Shown here piece after piece: positions 1-8,286 of a stretch of DNA of 21,208 nt. Below the pieces are notes generated by a model, which was not told where the DNA came from, did no database searches, and saw only the letters and a list, made by a program, of their open reading frames with translations. Positions within the stretch are counted from its first letter, which is position 1; every line of letters starts with the position of its first letter. Where the stretch lies: contig DASXAM010000313.1 in assembly GCA_036404275.1 (NCBI GenBank), forward strand, positions 1 through 21,208. The letters run 5' to 3'. The translations under genes and the position numbers were made by a program. Source of the DNA: AP-15 sp036404275. Its GTDB lineage: Bacteria > Pseudomonadota > Alphaproteobacteria > ATCC43930 > CGMCC-115725.

Positions 1-803
1 TGGAACTGGTAGCCGAGCGCCAGCCGCTCGCCCAGTTCGAGCTTGACGCCACGGCGGGCATAGGCCGCCTGAAATCCCAGCATGTGCCGCTCGACCGCAC
101 CGCCCTCGGCCGAGCCGCCGCCGATCACGCCGCTGATGCCATATTTCGCCATGAACTCGAAAGCCCGCTCGGAGCCCGATTGGATCGGCTGCCAGCATTC
201 GACCGGCAGGTGCTCCGGCGCCGGCACCAGGGTGATCTCCTTCAAGGTATAGCCGCGATACGGCACCTCGGGCGGGATCGCGTAGTACTTGCCCTTATGC
301 GAGAACGGCTTGCCTTCGAAGGCCGTGAACAGCACCTCGACGCCTTCCTCGAACATCTCGCGATTGGCGTTCTGGTCGATCAGCGGATTGCCGAAAGTCT
401 CGACCTCGCGAGTGTGATAGCCGCGCCCGACGCCGAAAATCACCCGCCCGCCGGTCAGGATGTCGGCCATCGCATAGTCTTCGGCGAGGCGCAGCGGATG
501 CCACATCGGAACGATGTTGAAGCCGCAACCGATCTTCAGGTTCTTGGTCACGCCGCACAAATGCATCGCCATCATCAAGACGTTCGGGATCAACTCCGTC
601 CCTTCGGGCTGGAAATGATGCTCGGCCATCCAAAAGGTGTTGTAGCCGCGCTCGTCCATGCATTTGGCGTAGGCCACGACTTTGTGCATCGCCTTGGCCA
701 ATTCCGCTTTCGAATAGCAGCGCTCGTTGATCGGCGTGCCGGTGTAGCCGAGATTCGCCATATCGGCGGTGCCGTAATAGGAGCTGTCGAATTTGGTGAT
801 CAT
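1..803 (-). CDS. LLM-class flavin-dependent monooxygenase, 3' end cut by window edge
   Basis: Luciferase-like (TIM-barrel) flavin-dependent oxidoreductase, a family that oxidises organic substrates with reduced flavin and O2 in the cytoplasm. The first 267 residues are visible. Family hallmarks are WMAEHHF at 58-64, IGCGFNIVPMWHPLRLAEDY at 91-110, and ILTGGRVIFGVGRGYHTRE at 115-133. The C-terminal part of the barrel lies beyond position 1. The ATG at 803 is preceded on the minus strand by a GAGG about 5 nt upstream. It is the last gene of a minus-strand series and is separated from the ligase gene upstream by 180 bp. The family is certain. The substrate is unknown; close relatives are often annotated only as LLM-class oxidoreductases in catabolic neighbourhoods (recalled, not searched). 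Confidence 0.9.
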   Translation of the reverse strand, partial: MITKFDSSYYGTADMANLGYTGTPINERCYSKAELAKAMHKVVAYAKCMDERGYNTFWMAEHHFQPEGTELIPNVLMMAMHLCGVTKNLKIGCGFNIVPMWHPLRLAEDYAMADILTGGRVIFGVGRGYHTREVETFGNPLIDQNANREMFEEGVEVLFTAFEGKPFSHKGKYYAIPPEVPYRGYTLKEITLVPAPEHLPVECWQPIQSGSERAFEFMAKYGISGVIGGGSAEGGAVERHMLGFQAAYARRGVKLELGERLALGYQF

Positions 804-862
804 GGTGTCCTCACGGGTTTGGTCAGCCGGTCCCGAGGCGCATCCACCCTATCCGAAGGGCT

Positions 863-876
863 TCCCCACGCGGGGA
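863..876. repeat. Short GC hairpin in the gap between ligase and monooxygenase genes
   Basis: Arms TCCCC (863-867) and GGGGA (872-876) flank a 4-nt loop inside the 180-bp gap. It is followed by a purine-rich stretch on the plus strand. It resembles the small CCCC/GGGG palindromes scattered between genes in many alphaproteobacteria. There is no T-run on the minus strand, so it is not a convincing intrinsic terminator. Confidence 0.3.
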
Positions 877-983
877 GGGAAGGACAAGCACTCCTACCAT
901 CTTCGGCAAGCTGCTGGAACCGATCGGCGCGCACCGCTGCCCCACCAATAAGGCACCGCGGCCTGGACCGATCAGATGAAGAG

Positions 984-2900
984 CTACGCCGGCGACTTGG
1001 CGGCGTAGCCGGCGGCGGCGAGGGCGCGCCCGATGAGGGTGAGCGCCGCCGGGTCGTCGATCGTCGCCGGGATCGCATAAGCTTCGCCATCAGCCATCTT
1101 GCGCATCGTGCCGCGCAGGATCTTTCCCGAGCGGGTCTTTGGCAGGCCGCCGACGACGAGCGCCCGGTGAAAGCTCGCGACCGGGCCGATCCGTCCGCGC
1201 ACCAGCGCCACGGCCTCGCGCTCGACCTCGGCGGTGTCGCGCATGATACCCGCTTTCAATACCAAAAGGCCGAGGGGCACCTGTCCCTTGAGCGCGTCGG
1301 CAACGCCAATCACCGCGCATTCGGCGACATCGGGATGGGCCGCCAGCACCTCCTCGATGCCGCCAGTCGAGAGCCGATGCCCGGCGACGTTGATGATGTC
1401 GTCGGTGCGGGTCATCACGTTGATATAGCCGTCGGCGTCGATAAATCCCGCATCGGCGGTTTGATAATAGCCGGGAAAGGCGCTGATATAGGCGGCGACG
1501 AATTTGTCGTCGGCCTGCCACAGGCTCGGCAAGGCGCCGGGCGGCAACGGTAATTTGACCGCGAGCGCGCCGATTTCGCCAACCGCGAGCTCGCGCGCCC
1601 GGCCCTCAGCCTCGGCGTCGAGTACGCGCACGTCCCAGCCGGGCACGGCGCGGGTGCACGAGCCGTGCTTGACCGGCAGCTGCTCGATACCAAGGCAATT
1701 GGCGCCGATCGGCCAGCCGGTCTCGGTCTGCCACCAATGGTCGATGACCGGAATCTTCAATTGCGCCTCGGCCCAGGCTACGGTCGGCGGGTCGGCGCGC
1801 TCGCCGGCGAGGAAAAGCGCGCGCAGGCTGCCGAGATCTCGCATTCGGATCAGACGGCCATCGGGGTCCTCGCGCTTGATCGCGCGAAAGGCGGTGGGGG
1901 CGGTGAAGAAGACCTGCACCTTGTGCTGCGCGATGACGCGCCAAAAGGCGCCGGCATCGGGGGTGCCGACCGGCTTCCCTTCGTACATGATCGTGGTGCA
2001 GCCGAGGAGGAGAGGCGCATAGACGATATAGGAATGGCCGACCACCCAGCCGACATCGGAGGCGGTCCAGAACACCTCGTCGGGCGCCACCCCATAGATG
2101 TTGCGCAGCGACCAATGGAGCGCCACGGCATGGCCGCCATTGTCGCGCACCACACCCTTCGGAATGCCGGTCGTGCCCGACGTGTAGAGGATATAAAGTG
2201 GGTCGGTCGCCATGACTGGAACGCAATCTGCGGGCTTCGCTGCCTGCAACAGCGCCTGCCAGTCGTGGTCGCGACCCGGCACGAGATCGGCGCGACACAT
2301 CGGCCGCTGCAACACCACGCAATGATCGGGCTTCGATTTGGCCTCGGCGATTGCGGCGTCGAGCAGCGGCTTGTAGGGGACGATGCGCTCGCCTTCGATG
2401 CCGCACGAGGCGGACAGCACGACCTTCGGTTTTGCGTCGTCGATGCGGGTCGCCAACTCGTGCGCGGCAAAACCGCCGAACACGACCGAATGGACCGCAC
2501 CGATGCGGGCGCAGGCGAGCATCGCCATCGCCGCCTGCGGTACCATCGGCATATAGATCAGGACGCGGTCGCCCTTTGCGACACCGAGCCCGGCGAGGAC
2601 GCCGGCAAGCCGGGCCACCTCATCGCGGAATTCGCGATAGGTGAAGCGCGCGACTTGGCCGGTAACCGGGCTGTCCCAAATAAGCGCTGTGCGATCGCCG
2701 CGCCCGGCTGCGACATGGCGATCGAGCGCGTTCCAGCAGGTGTTGAGCCGAGCGCCGGCAAACCAGCGGTAGAAGGGCGGCCGGCTGTCATCCAGCACGC
2801 GGTCCCAACGCCGCTCCCAGTCGATCGCTGCGGCGGCTTCAGCCCAGAATTCCTCGGGCCGCTCGATCGCCCGCCGATAGGTTTCGGCGTAACCCGCCAT
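984..2900 (-). CDS. prpE: Propionyl-CoA synthetase-type acyl-CoA ligase (PrpE-like)
   Basis: AMP-forming short-chain acyl-CoA ligase of 638 aa, the usual length for PrpE/acetyl-CoA synthetases. It converts an acid (probably propionate), ATP and CoA to acyl-CoA via an acyl-adenylate. The P-loop-like motif YTSGTTGIPKG (239-249) is followed by VVRDNGGH, a variant typical of PrpE rather than of Acs. WWQTETGWP is at 389-397, the hinge region TRTDDIINVAGHRLS at 497-511, and KTRSGKILR at 588-596 with catalytic Lys593. The ACAS N-terminal domain is at about 1-60. I chose the ATG at 2900 because a strong GGGAGGAGG lies just upstream on the minus strand; an in-frame ATG 18 codons earlier has no such site. 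glgP lies 70 bp upstream, so co-transcription is possible. Propionate is the likeliest substrate, but a related short acid cannot be excluded. Confidence 0.9.
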   Translation of the reverse strand: MAGYAETYRRAIERPEEFWAEAAAAIDWERRWDRVLDDSRPPFYRWFAGARLNTCWNALDRHVAAGRGDRTALIWDSPVTGQVARFTYREFRDEVARLAGVLAGLGVAKGDRVLIYMPMVPQAAMAMLACARIGAVHSVVFGGFAAHELATRIDDAKPKVVLSASCGIEGERIVPYKPLLDAAIAEAKSKPDHCVVLQRPMCRADLVPGRDHDWQALLQAAKPADCVPVMATDPLYILYTSGTTGIPKGVVRDNGGHAVALHWSLRNIYGVAPDEVFWTASDVGWVVGHSYIVYAPLLLGCTTIMYEGKPVGTPDAGAFWRVIAQHKVQVFFTAPTAFRAIKREDPDGRLIRMRDLGSLRALFLAGERADPPTVAWAEAQLKIPVIDHWWQTETGWPIGANCLGIEQLPVKHGSCTRAVPGWDVRVLDAEAEGRARELAVGEIGALAVKLPLPPGALPSLWQADDKFVAAYISAFPGYYQTADAGFIDADGYINVMTRTDDIINVAGHRLSTGGIEEVLAAHPDVAECAVIGVADALKGQVPLGLLVLKAGIMRDTAEVEREAVALVRGRIGPVASFHRALVVGGLPKTRSGKILRGTMRKMADGEAYAIPATIDDPAALTLIGRALAAAGYAAKSPA

Positions 2901-2970
2901 GCCGCCTCCTCCCGTTCTCTGTCGGATTCTCCGCGATCGAACGCGGTTCGGCAAGCCGGCTGCAGTCCGG

Positions 2971-5505
2971 TCAGATCGGGATGTTCCAGATGTCGCGGGC
3001 GTAGCCGGCGATCGTGCGGTCGGAGGAGAACCAGCTCATGCCGGCGATGTTGAGAAGGGCCGCCCGCGCCCAATCGGCGGGGCGGCGCCAGCGCTCGTCG
3101 ACCGCCTGCTGGGCGGCATGGTAAGCCGCAAAATCGGCGGCCACGAGAAAAGGGTCGCCACGGCGTAGGCGGCTCGTCAGCGGCGCGAAACGGTCTGGGT
3201 CGCCGGGCGAGAATTCGCCGGCCTCCAAAGCTGCGACCGCCGCGGCCAGAGCGGGCAAGGTGGCGATGATCGCATCGGCGTCGAAGCCATTGCTGGCGCG
3301 CTCGGCCGCCTCCTCGGCGGTCAAACCGAAGATGAACATGTTGTCGGCGCCGACCCGGTCGCGGATCTCGATATTGGCGCCGTCGAGTGTGCCGATGGTC
3401 AGGGCGCCGTTCAGCGCCAGTTTCATATTGCCGGTGCCCGAGGCTTCGGTGCCGGCAGTCGAAATCTGCTCGGACAGGTCGGCAGCCGGGATCACAATCT
3501 CGGCCAGGCTGACGTTGTAATTGGGCAAAAAGACGAGTTTCAGCCGGTCGCCGACCAAGGGGTCGTTGTTGACCCGCTCCGCGATGTCGTTGGCAAGCTT
3601 GATGATCAGCTTTGCCTGTGCATAACCGGCCGCCGCCTTGCCGGCAAGGATTTTTACCCGCGGGACCCAATCCCGGTCCGGTTCAGCGCGGATCGCGTGC
3701 CACCGGGCGATCGTCTCCAAGAGATTGAGGAACTGGCGCTTGTATTCGTGGATCCGCTTGACGTGTACGTCGAACAAAGCAGCCGGATCGAGATGCAGCC
3801 CGAGCCGCTCGAGCACGGTGCGGGCCAGATCGCGCTTGTTCGCGAGCTTGACCGCGGCCAAGCGCTCACACAGGCCCCCATCCCCGGCCTGGTCCGCGAG
3901 CCCGCCGAGCGCCTCCGGGTCGTCGAGAATCGCGGGGCCGCAGGCTGCGCAGAGCAGCCGGGTCAGGCGCGGGTTTGCCTGATGCAGCCAGCGGCGGAAG
4001 GCGATGCCGTTGGTCTCGGCGACGATGCGCTCCGGGTAGAGGCGGTGGAATGCGGCGAACACGGTGCGCCGCATCAATTCGGTATGCAGCACCGAAACCC
4101 CGTTGACCCGGTGCGAGCCGAGAAAAGCGAGGTTGCCCATCCGCACCCGCTCACCCGCTTCGTCGATCAACGATATGGCAGCGAGGGATGCGGGATCGGC
4201 CTCGCCGCGCACCGCGACGCAGCGGCGATGGCGCTCGTCCAGCGCGCGCACGATTTCGAGATGGCGCGGCAATGTCCGCTCGAACAGCGCCACCGGCCAG
4301 CTTTCCAGCGCCTCGGGCATCAAAGAATGGTTGGTATAGGCAAAGCTCGCTTGCGTGATCCGCCACGCCTCGTCCCAGGTCATGTGCTGGCGGTCGACCA
4401 GGATGCGCATCAGCTCGGCGACGGCGATCGCGGGGTGGGTGTCGTTGAGCTGGATCGCGGTGTGGGCGGGGAGCGTGTCGATGCCGCCATGGGCACGCAG
4501 GTGCCGCCCGACGAGGTCCTGCAGCGAGGCGGCGACAAAGAAATATTCCTGACGCAAGCGCAGCTCGCGGCCGGCGGGCGAATTGTCGCCCGGATAGAGG
4601 ACCTTGGAGATCGCCTCCGCGCGCGATTGCTCAGAGAGCGCGCCCACATGGTCGCCCTCGTTGAACAATTCGAGACGCAGCGGATCGGGGGCGCGAGCCG
4701 ACCACAACCGCAGCAGATTGACGTGGCGGCCCCGCCAGCCGACGATCGGGGTATCGAAGGCCACCGCCTGGATGGTCTCGCCGGGTAGCCATGCCGACCG
4801 TTCCGGCCCGCCGGACGAGCCCAGTCGCTCGACGCGGCCGCCAAAATGAACGTCGTAGACCACCTCCGGCCGCTCAAACTCCCACGGGTTGCCGAACGAC
4901 AGCCATTGCTCGGGGAATTCTTCCTGCCAGCCATCCTTGATCACCTGGCGGAAGAGGCCGTGGTCGTATCGGATGCCATAGCCGCAGGCGGGAATGCCCA
5001 GCGCCGCCATGCTGTCGAGAAAGCAGGCGGCGAGCCGGCCAAGCCCGCCATTGCCCAGCGCGGCGTCGGGCTCGGCGTCCCGGATGCGCGCGAAATCGAT
5101 GCCGAGACCGCCGAGCGCCGCGGCGACGACCTCGCCGAGCCGCAGATTTTCGATGACGTCGTTGAGCAGCCGGCCGATCAGAAATTCGAGCGACAGGTAA
5201 CAGACCCGCTTGCGCCCGCGGGCGACGCTCGCCCGCTCGCCGGCGAGCCAGCGATGGACAACCCGGTCACGCAAGGCCAATGCGGTGGCGACAAACCAGT
5301 CGCGATCGGTGGCGGCCGGCGCATCCTTGCCGATCGACAGCGTCAGTTTGGCAAGGATCGCGGTTTTGAACGCCTCGATATCCGCCGCGCTGGCGCCGGC
5401 ATCGGCGATCGGCGGCGGCAAATCTTCGGCAAAGTCCGTGGCGATACTGGTGATCGGCATTGAGTGGAACCGGTCGGACGGGATATCGTCGATAGGCGCC
5501 GCCAT
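2971..5505 (-). CDS. glgP: Glycogen/alpha-glucan phosphorylase
   Basis: GT35 phosphorylase of 844 aa (family about 800-850). It releases glucose-1-phosphate from alpha-1,4-glucan using phosphate and a pyridoxal phosphate cofactor. The PLP site GTEASGTGNMKLALNGAL is at 685-702 with Lys695 as the expected Schiff-base lysine. Other family blocks are GNGGLGRLAACFLDSMA (151-167), TNHSLMPEALESW (391-403), HVKRIHEYKRQ (581-591) and GTLDGANIEI (705-714). All core blocks are intact. The start is uncertain: neither the ATG at 5505 nor the in-frame ATG at 5460 has a clear Shine-Dalgarno. No other glycogen genes (glgA, glgB, glgC, glgX) are visible, so the gene stands apart from the usual cluster. It ends 70 bp before the acyl-CoA ligase. 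Confidence 0.95.
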   Translation of the reverse strand: MAAPIDDIPSDRFHSMPITSIATDFAEDLPPPIADAGASAADIEAFKTAILAKLTLSIGKDAPAATDRDWFVATALALRDRVVHRWLAGERASVARGRKRVCYLSLEFLIGRLLNDVIENLRLGEVVAAALGGLGIDFARIRDAEPDAALGNGGLGRLAACFLDSMAALGIPACGYGIRYDHGLFRQVIKDGWQEEFPEQWLSFGNPWEFERPEVVYDVHFGGRVERLGSSGGPERSAWLPGETIQAVAFDTPIVGWRGRHVNLLRLWSARAPDPLRLELFNEGDHVGALSEQSRAEAISKVLYPGDNSPAGRELRLRQEYFFVAASLQDLVGRHLRAHGGIDTLPAHTAIQLNDTHPAIAVAELMRILVDRQHMTWDEAWRITQASFAYTNHSLMPEALESWPVALFERTLPRHLEIVRALDERHRRCVAVRGEADPASLAAISLIDEAGERVRMGNLAFLGSHRVNGVSVLHTELMRRTVFAAFHRLYPERIVAETNGIAFRRWLHQANPRLTRLLCAACGPAILDDPEALGGLADQAGDGGLCERLAAVKLANKRDLARTVLERLGLHLDPAALFDVHVKRIHEYKRQFLNLLETIARWHAIRAEPDRDWVPRVKILAGKAAAGYAQAKLIIKLANDIAERVNNDPLVGDRLKLVFLPNYNVSLAEIVIPAADLSEQISTAGTEASGTGNMKLALNGALTIGTLDGANIEIRDRVGADNMFIFGLTAEEAAERASNGFDADAIIATLPALAAAVAALEAGEFSPGDPDRFAPLTSRLRRGDPFLVAADFAAYHAAQQAVDERWRRPADWARAALLNIAGMSWFSSDRTIAGYARDIWNIPI

Positions 5506-5537
5506 CGTGGCGCAAAGAGCTTAGAGCTATGTTACGA

Positions 5538-5553
5538 TTGCCGGTGCCGGCAA
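5538..5553. repeat. Perfect inverted repeat between rsmB and glgP
   Basis: TTGCCGG and CCGGCAA arms around TG form a 16-bp near-perfect palindrome in the 146-bp gap between the rsmB stop and the glgP start. On the minus strand it lies about 100 nt after the rsmB stop but no T-run follows, so it is at best a weak terminator. It could also be a protein-binding site upstream of glgP. Confidence 0.3.
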
Positions 5554-5651
5554 TCCCCATGCCGCGACGCCGCACCGCGCCTTTGCTGTTGCCGACACCG
5601 CCATCCTGTGGCGTCCTCGTGGCGAAGGAATCGCGGGTCTTTCCCGATGAC

Positions 5652-6950
5652 CTAGGTTGCGCCCTGCTTCACCAGCCGGGCGCAGAAGAACCCGTCGAGA
5701 CCGTCATACTCGGCAAGATGGCACGGCAAGGTGCGCAGGTCGCCGGCGTCGGTAATCCATTCGGCGCTGGCGCCGATTTCTGCAGGATCGATCGGACGGC
5801 GCTCAACCGGGGCACCAGCTCGCAGCAACGCTTCGATGCGCTGCACCCCCTCCTGCGGCTCGAGCGAGCAGGTGCAGTAGACCAGCGTGCCGCCGGGCCG
5901 CAGCATCTCGGCCGCGGCGCGCAGCAGGCTCTCCTGCACTGTCGCGAGGCGGGTCACGTCCTCAGGCAGCTTCAGATGCGGCACGTCGGGATGGCGGCGG
6001 ATCGCTCCGGTGGTGGTGCATGGCGCATCCAGCAATACTGCATCCACCGGATTCGGTGGCCGCCATGAAAGGGCATCGGCCGCCACCGCGTCGATCGGCA
6101 AAGACAATCGGTTGAAATTAGCGACGAGCCGGTCGAGGCGGCGGGCGGACCGGTCGACCGCGGTCACCCGCGCTCCGGCTGCCGCAAGCTGGGCCGTCTT
6201 GCCGCCGGGAGCGGCACACAGATCGATCACCTCGCGCCCGGCGAGGTCGCCGAAGAGCCGCGCCGGCAGCGCGGCGGCCGCATCCTGTACCCACCACGCA
6301 CCCTCGTCATAACCGGGCAATGCCATCACCGAGCCGCCCGCCGACCGCCGCAATGTCCCGGTCGGCAGCACAACCGCTTGCAGTTTTTCGCACCAATCAT
6401 CGACCCCGTTTCGCAATGTCAGGTCGAGCGGGGCCTCGCGCAAATGGGCGACCGCGATCGCACGTGCGGTCTCTTCGCCATAGCCGCGGGTCCACGAATG
6501 CCATAGCCAGTCCGGGGTGTTGAGGCGCGCGGCGTCCTGCGTTTCGGCCAGCGCCGCACCTTCAACGCTCAGCCGGCGGAGCACCGCGTTGACAAGCCCC
6601 TTATGCGAGAGAAAGCCGCAGCCATGCGCCAGATCGACACTGGTCGCCACCGCCGCATGCGCGGGCGTTCGCAAGAACAACAGCTGAGCGATGCCGAGGC
6701 GCAGGATGTCGTGCACGGTCGCCGCCCGCGGCGGCAACGGCGTATTGAGGCAAAGCGCGATCAGTGCATCGATCTGTCCCAGCCGACGGAGCACCGTGGC
6801 CACGAGCAGCCGGGCAAAAGCGCGGTCTCGGCCCGAGACTTGATGGATCGCCGGATTCTCTTCGATCGCATCGTCGAGCGGCCGCCTACGGCGAAGCACC
6901 GCACCGATCAGATCGAGCGCCGCAAGGCGCGCGGTCGGCCATTGTGACAT
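5652..6950 (-). CDS. rsmB: 16S rRNA (cytosine-967-C5)-methyltransferase RsmB
   Basis: 432-aa SAM-dependent rRNA methyltransferase that makes m5C967 in 16S rRNA. An all-helical NusB-like RNA-binding domain occupies about 1-135. The Rossmann methyltransferase domain has motif I VIDLCAAPGGKT (241-252), motif IV LLDAPCTTTGAIRRHPD (306-322) with Cys311, and motif VI VYCTCSLEPQEG (357-368) with Cys361. These two cysteines are the pair needed by RNA m5C methyltransferases. I chose the ATG at 6950: it gives the normal length and has a purine-rich GGGGAAG 7 nt upstream. The frame stays open to 7568 on the minus strand, but that extension has poorer G/C bias at third positions, no recognisable domain, and overlaps the divergent dioxygenase gene. 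TTT in place of the commoner SAT after Cys311 is a mild variant. Confidence 0.95.
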   Translation of the reverse strand: MSQWPTARLAALDLIGAVLRRRRPLDDAIEENPAIHQVSGRDRAFARLLVATVLRRLGQIDALIALCLNTPLPPRAATVHDILRLGIAQLLFLRTPAHAAVATSVDLAHGCGFLSHKGLVNAVLRRLSVEGAALAETQDAARLNTPDWLWHSWTRGYGEETARAIAVAHLREAPLDLTLRNGVDDWCEKLQAVVLPTGTLRRSAGGSVMALPGYDEGAWWVQDAAAALPARLFGDLAGREVIDLCAAPGGKTAQLAAAGARVTAVDRSARRLDRLVANFNRLSLPIDAVAADALSWRPPNPVDAVLLDAPCTTTGAIRRHPDVPHLKLPEDVTRLATVQESLLRAAAEMLRPGGTLVYCTCSLEPQEGVQRIEALLRAGAPVERRPIDPAEIGASAEWITDAGDLRTLPCHLAEYDGLDGFFCARLVKQGAT

Positions 6951-7332
6951 CAAAGTACTTCCCCACACCCTCGCCGGCAGCGCCCGAGCCGTCTCCGGCA
7001 ATTCAGGCCGATTGGTCCAAAGTTGCCGCGGCAAACGCAGGTCCGCAACCTTCGTTCCACCGCCCGGCGGCCAGCAGACGGTTGCTGCCGCTGGCGGCGG
7101 CCCCGGCTCGCGACCGTAAAGGGACGATTGCCGCAAGCCGTCGAGCCGCGCCTCGGCCGCAGATCCGAGCAGAAACCAACGCCCGCCCGGCCCAAAAGTC
7201 CCGCGGCGACTCGATCCGGCGATCGAGACTCCGGCAACCGCCGCACCGATTTTTGACACAGCACGCGGCGCGCTTGCCGATCCGCGCCGCCACGCCCATG
7301 CTGCCGCCACCACTATGGGGAGTCGCGGCCTG
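6951..7332. other. Divergent intergenic region between rsmB and the dioxygenase
   Basis: 382 bp without a supported gene. Both strands have open frames, but their composition and translations do not look like protein. On the plus strand a consensus-like TTGACA at 7253-7258 sits about 75 bp upstream of the dioxygenase start. The segment should hold the promoters of both divergent genes. Confidence 0.6.
7253..7281 (+). promoter_or_regulatory. Candidate promoter for the TauD-type dioxygenase gene
   Basis: TTGACA at 7253-7258 is a perfect -35 hexamer. The hexamer 17 nt downstream (7276-7281, GCCGAT) is a poor -10. The position, about 50 bp upstream of the gene, is right, but the weak -10 keeps this speculative. 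Confidence 0.25.
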
Positions 7333-8229
7333 ATGATTACAACCCCACCGCTGGGCCGAAGCAGCCGTGCGAGCGGCGCCGCGGCAGGTTGCGCGATCGG
7401 TCCGCGCTTGTCGGCCGCAGCCGGGGCCGCGGTTAGCGGCATCGATCTGTCGCAGCCGTTGGCTGCCGCGGAGCGCGCGCGGATCTTCGACGCCTTTCGC
7501 GAGCACCATGTCGTCGTTTTTCCCAGGCAAGCTCTGAGCAGAGAGCGGCAGTTTGCCTTCGCGAGCAATTTCGGCGAAGTCGAGCGTCACGGCGGCGCCG
7601 GTTCGGCGGCGAAGCGATATGCCGTCGCCCATGTGATCTCCAACCTCGACGCCGGCGGCCACCCGGTCGACCGGTCTGCCTCTGCGGTCAGCAACTATCG
7701 CTGGCACACCGACAAGGCCTATCATCCGGTGCCGCCAATGCTGACGATGCTTTATGCGGTCGAATTGCCGCCGCGCGGTGGCGACACGGAGTTTGCCAAT
7801 ACCGCAATGGCTTATAACGCTCTCCCGGAAGCGACGAAGCGCCGGATCGCCGGGCTGCGCGTGGTCTTTCGCTGGGGTGCAGGCCTCGGCAAAACGGACG
7901 CGCCCGCATATCGCGAGATGATGGACCGGCCGGCGGTCTTGCATCCGCTGGTCCGCACTCATCCGGACACCGGCGCCAAGGCGCTCTATTTGGGTAACCA
8001 CGCTTCCCATATTGCGGGCCTGCCGCCAGGCGAAAGCGCGGCGCTGCTAGACCACTTACTCAAGCATGCAACCCGCCGCGAATTTGTTTATACGCACCGC
8101 TGGCGTGTCGGCGATTTGGTCATGTGGGACAATCGCTGCCTGCTGCACCGCGCCGTCGCCAACTTCAATTTGGCGAGGGACCGGCGCATCCTGCACCGCA
8201 CCGTAGTTAAGGGAACGGCGCCGGTGTGA
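7333..8229 (+). CDS. TauD/TfdA-family Fe(II)/2-oxoglutarate dioxygenase
   Basis: 298-aa non-haem iron dioxygenase. The family couples decarboxylation of 2-oxoglutarate to hydroxylation of a small substrate such as taurine, alkyl sulfates, phenoxyacetates or carnitine precursors. The iron ligands are visible: WHTD at 124-127 (His125, Asp127) and the distal His272 in CLLHRAVANF. The 2-oxoglutarate-binding arginine is expected in RRILHR (284-289). The fold-typical HHVVVFPRQ is at 58-66 and DLVMWDNR at 261-268. I chose the ATG at 7333, which has GGGGAG about 10 nt upstream; the in-frame ATG at 7315 has no ribosome site. The gene is monocistronic: divergent from rsmB, convergent with the next gene (57 bp between stops). 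No sulfur-transport or regulator genes adjoin it, so taurine use is not supported and the substrate is open. Confidence 0.9.
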   Translation: MITTPPLGRSSRASGAAAGCAIGPRLSAAAGAAVSGIDLSQPLAAAERARIFDAFREHHVVVFPRQALSRERQFAFASNFGEVERHGGAGSAAKRYAVAHVISNLDAGGHPVDRSASAVSNYRWHTDKAYHPVPPMLTMLYAVELPPRGGDTEFANTAMAYNALPEATKRRIAGLRVVFRWGAGLGKTDAPAYREMMDRPAVLHPLVRTHPDTGAKALYLGNHASHIAGLPPGESAALLDHLLKHATRREFVYTHRWRVGDLVMWDNRCLLHRAVANFNLARDRRILHRTVVKGTAPV

Positions 8230-8286
8230 CCGCTCCCGATGCGCGGCCAGGCGATGCCGTGCCGGGCCTGCCGGCTTCCCGTTCGG

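Noticed and set aside
84..1553. Long plus-strand open frame (489 codons) antisense to the monooxygenase and ligase genes
   Set aside because: It crosses two well-supported minus-strand genes and the gap between them, and its translation has no recognisable domain. It is a GC-rich shadow frame.
5538..5553. Intrinsic terminator for rsmB
   Set aside because: The palindrome is perfect but is not followed by a T-run on the minus strand, so it is listed only as a repeat.
6951..7568. N-terminal extension of RsmB of about 206 residues in the same open frame
   Set aside because: The family length is about 430 aa, the ATG at 6950 has a ribosome site, and the extension has weaker third-position G/C bias and overlaps the divergent dioxygenase gene.
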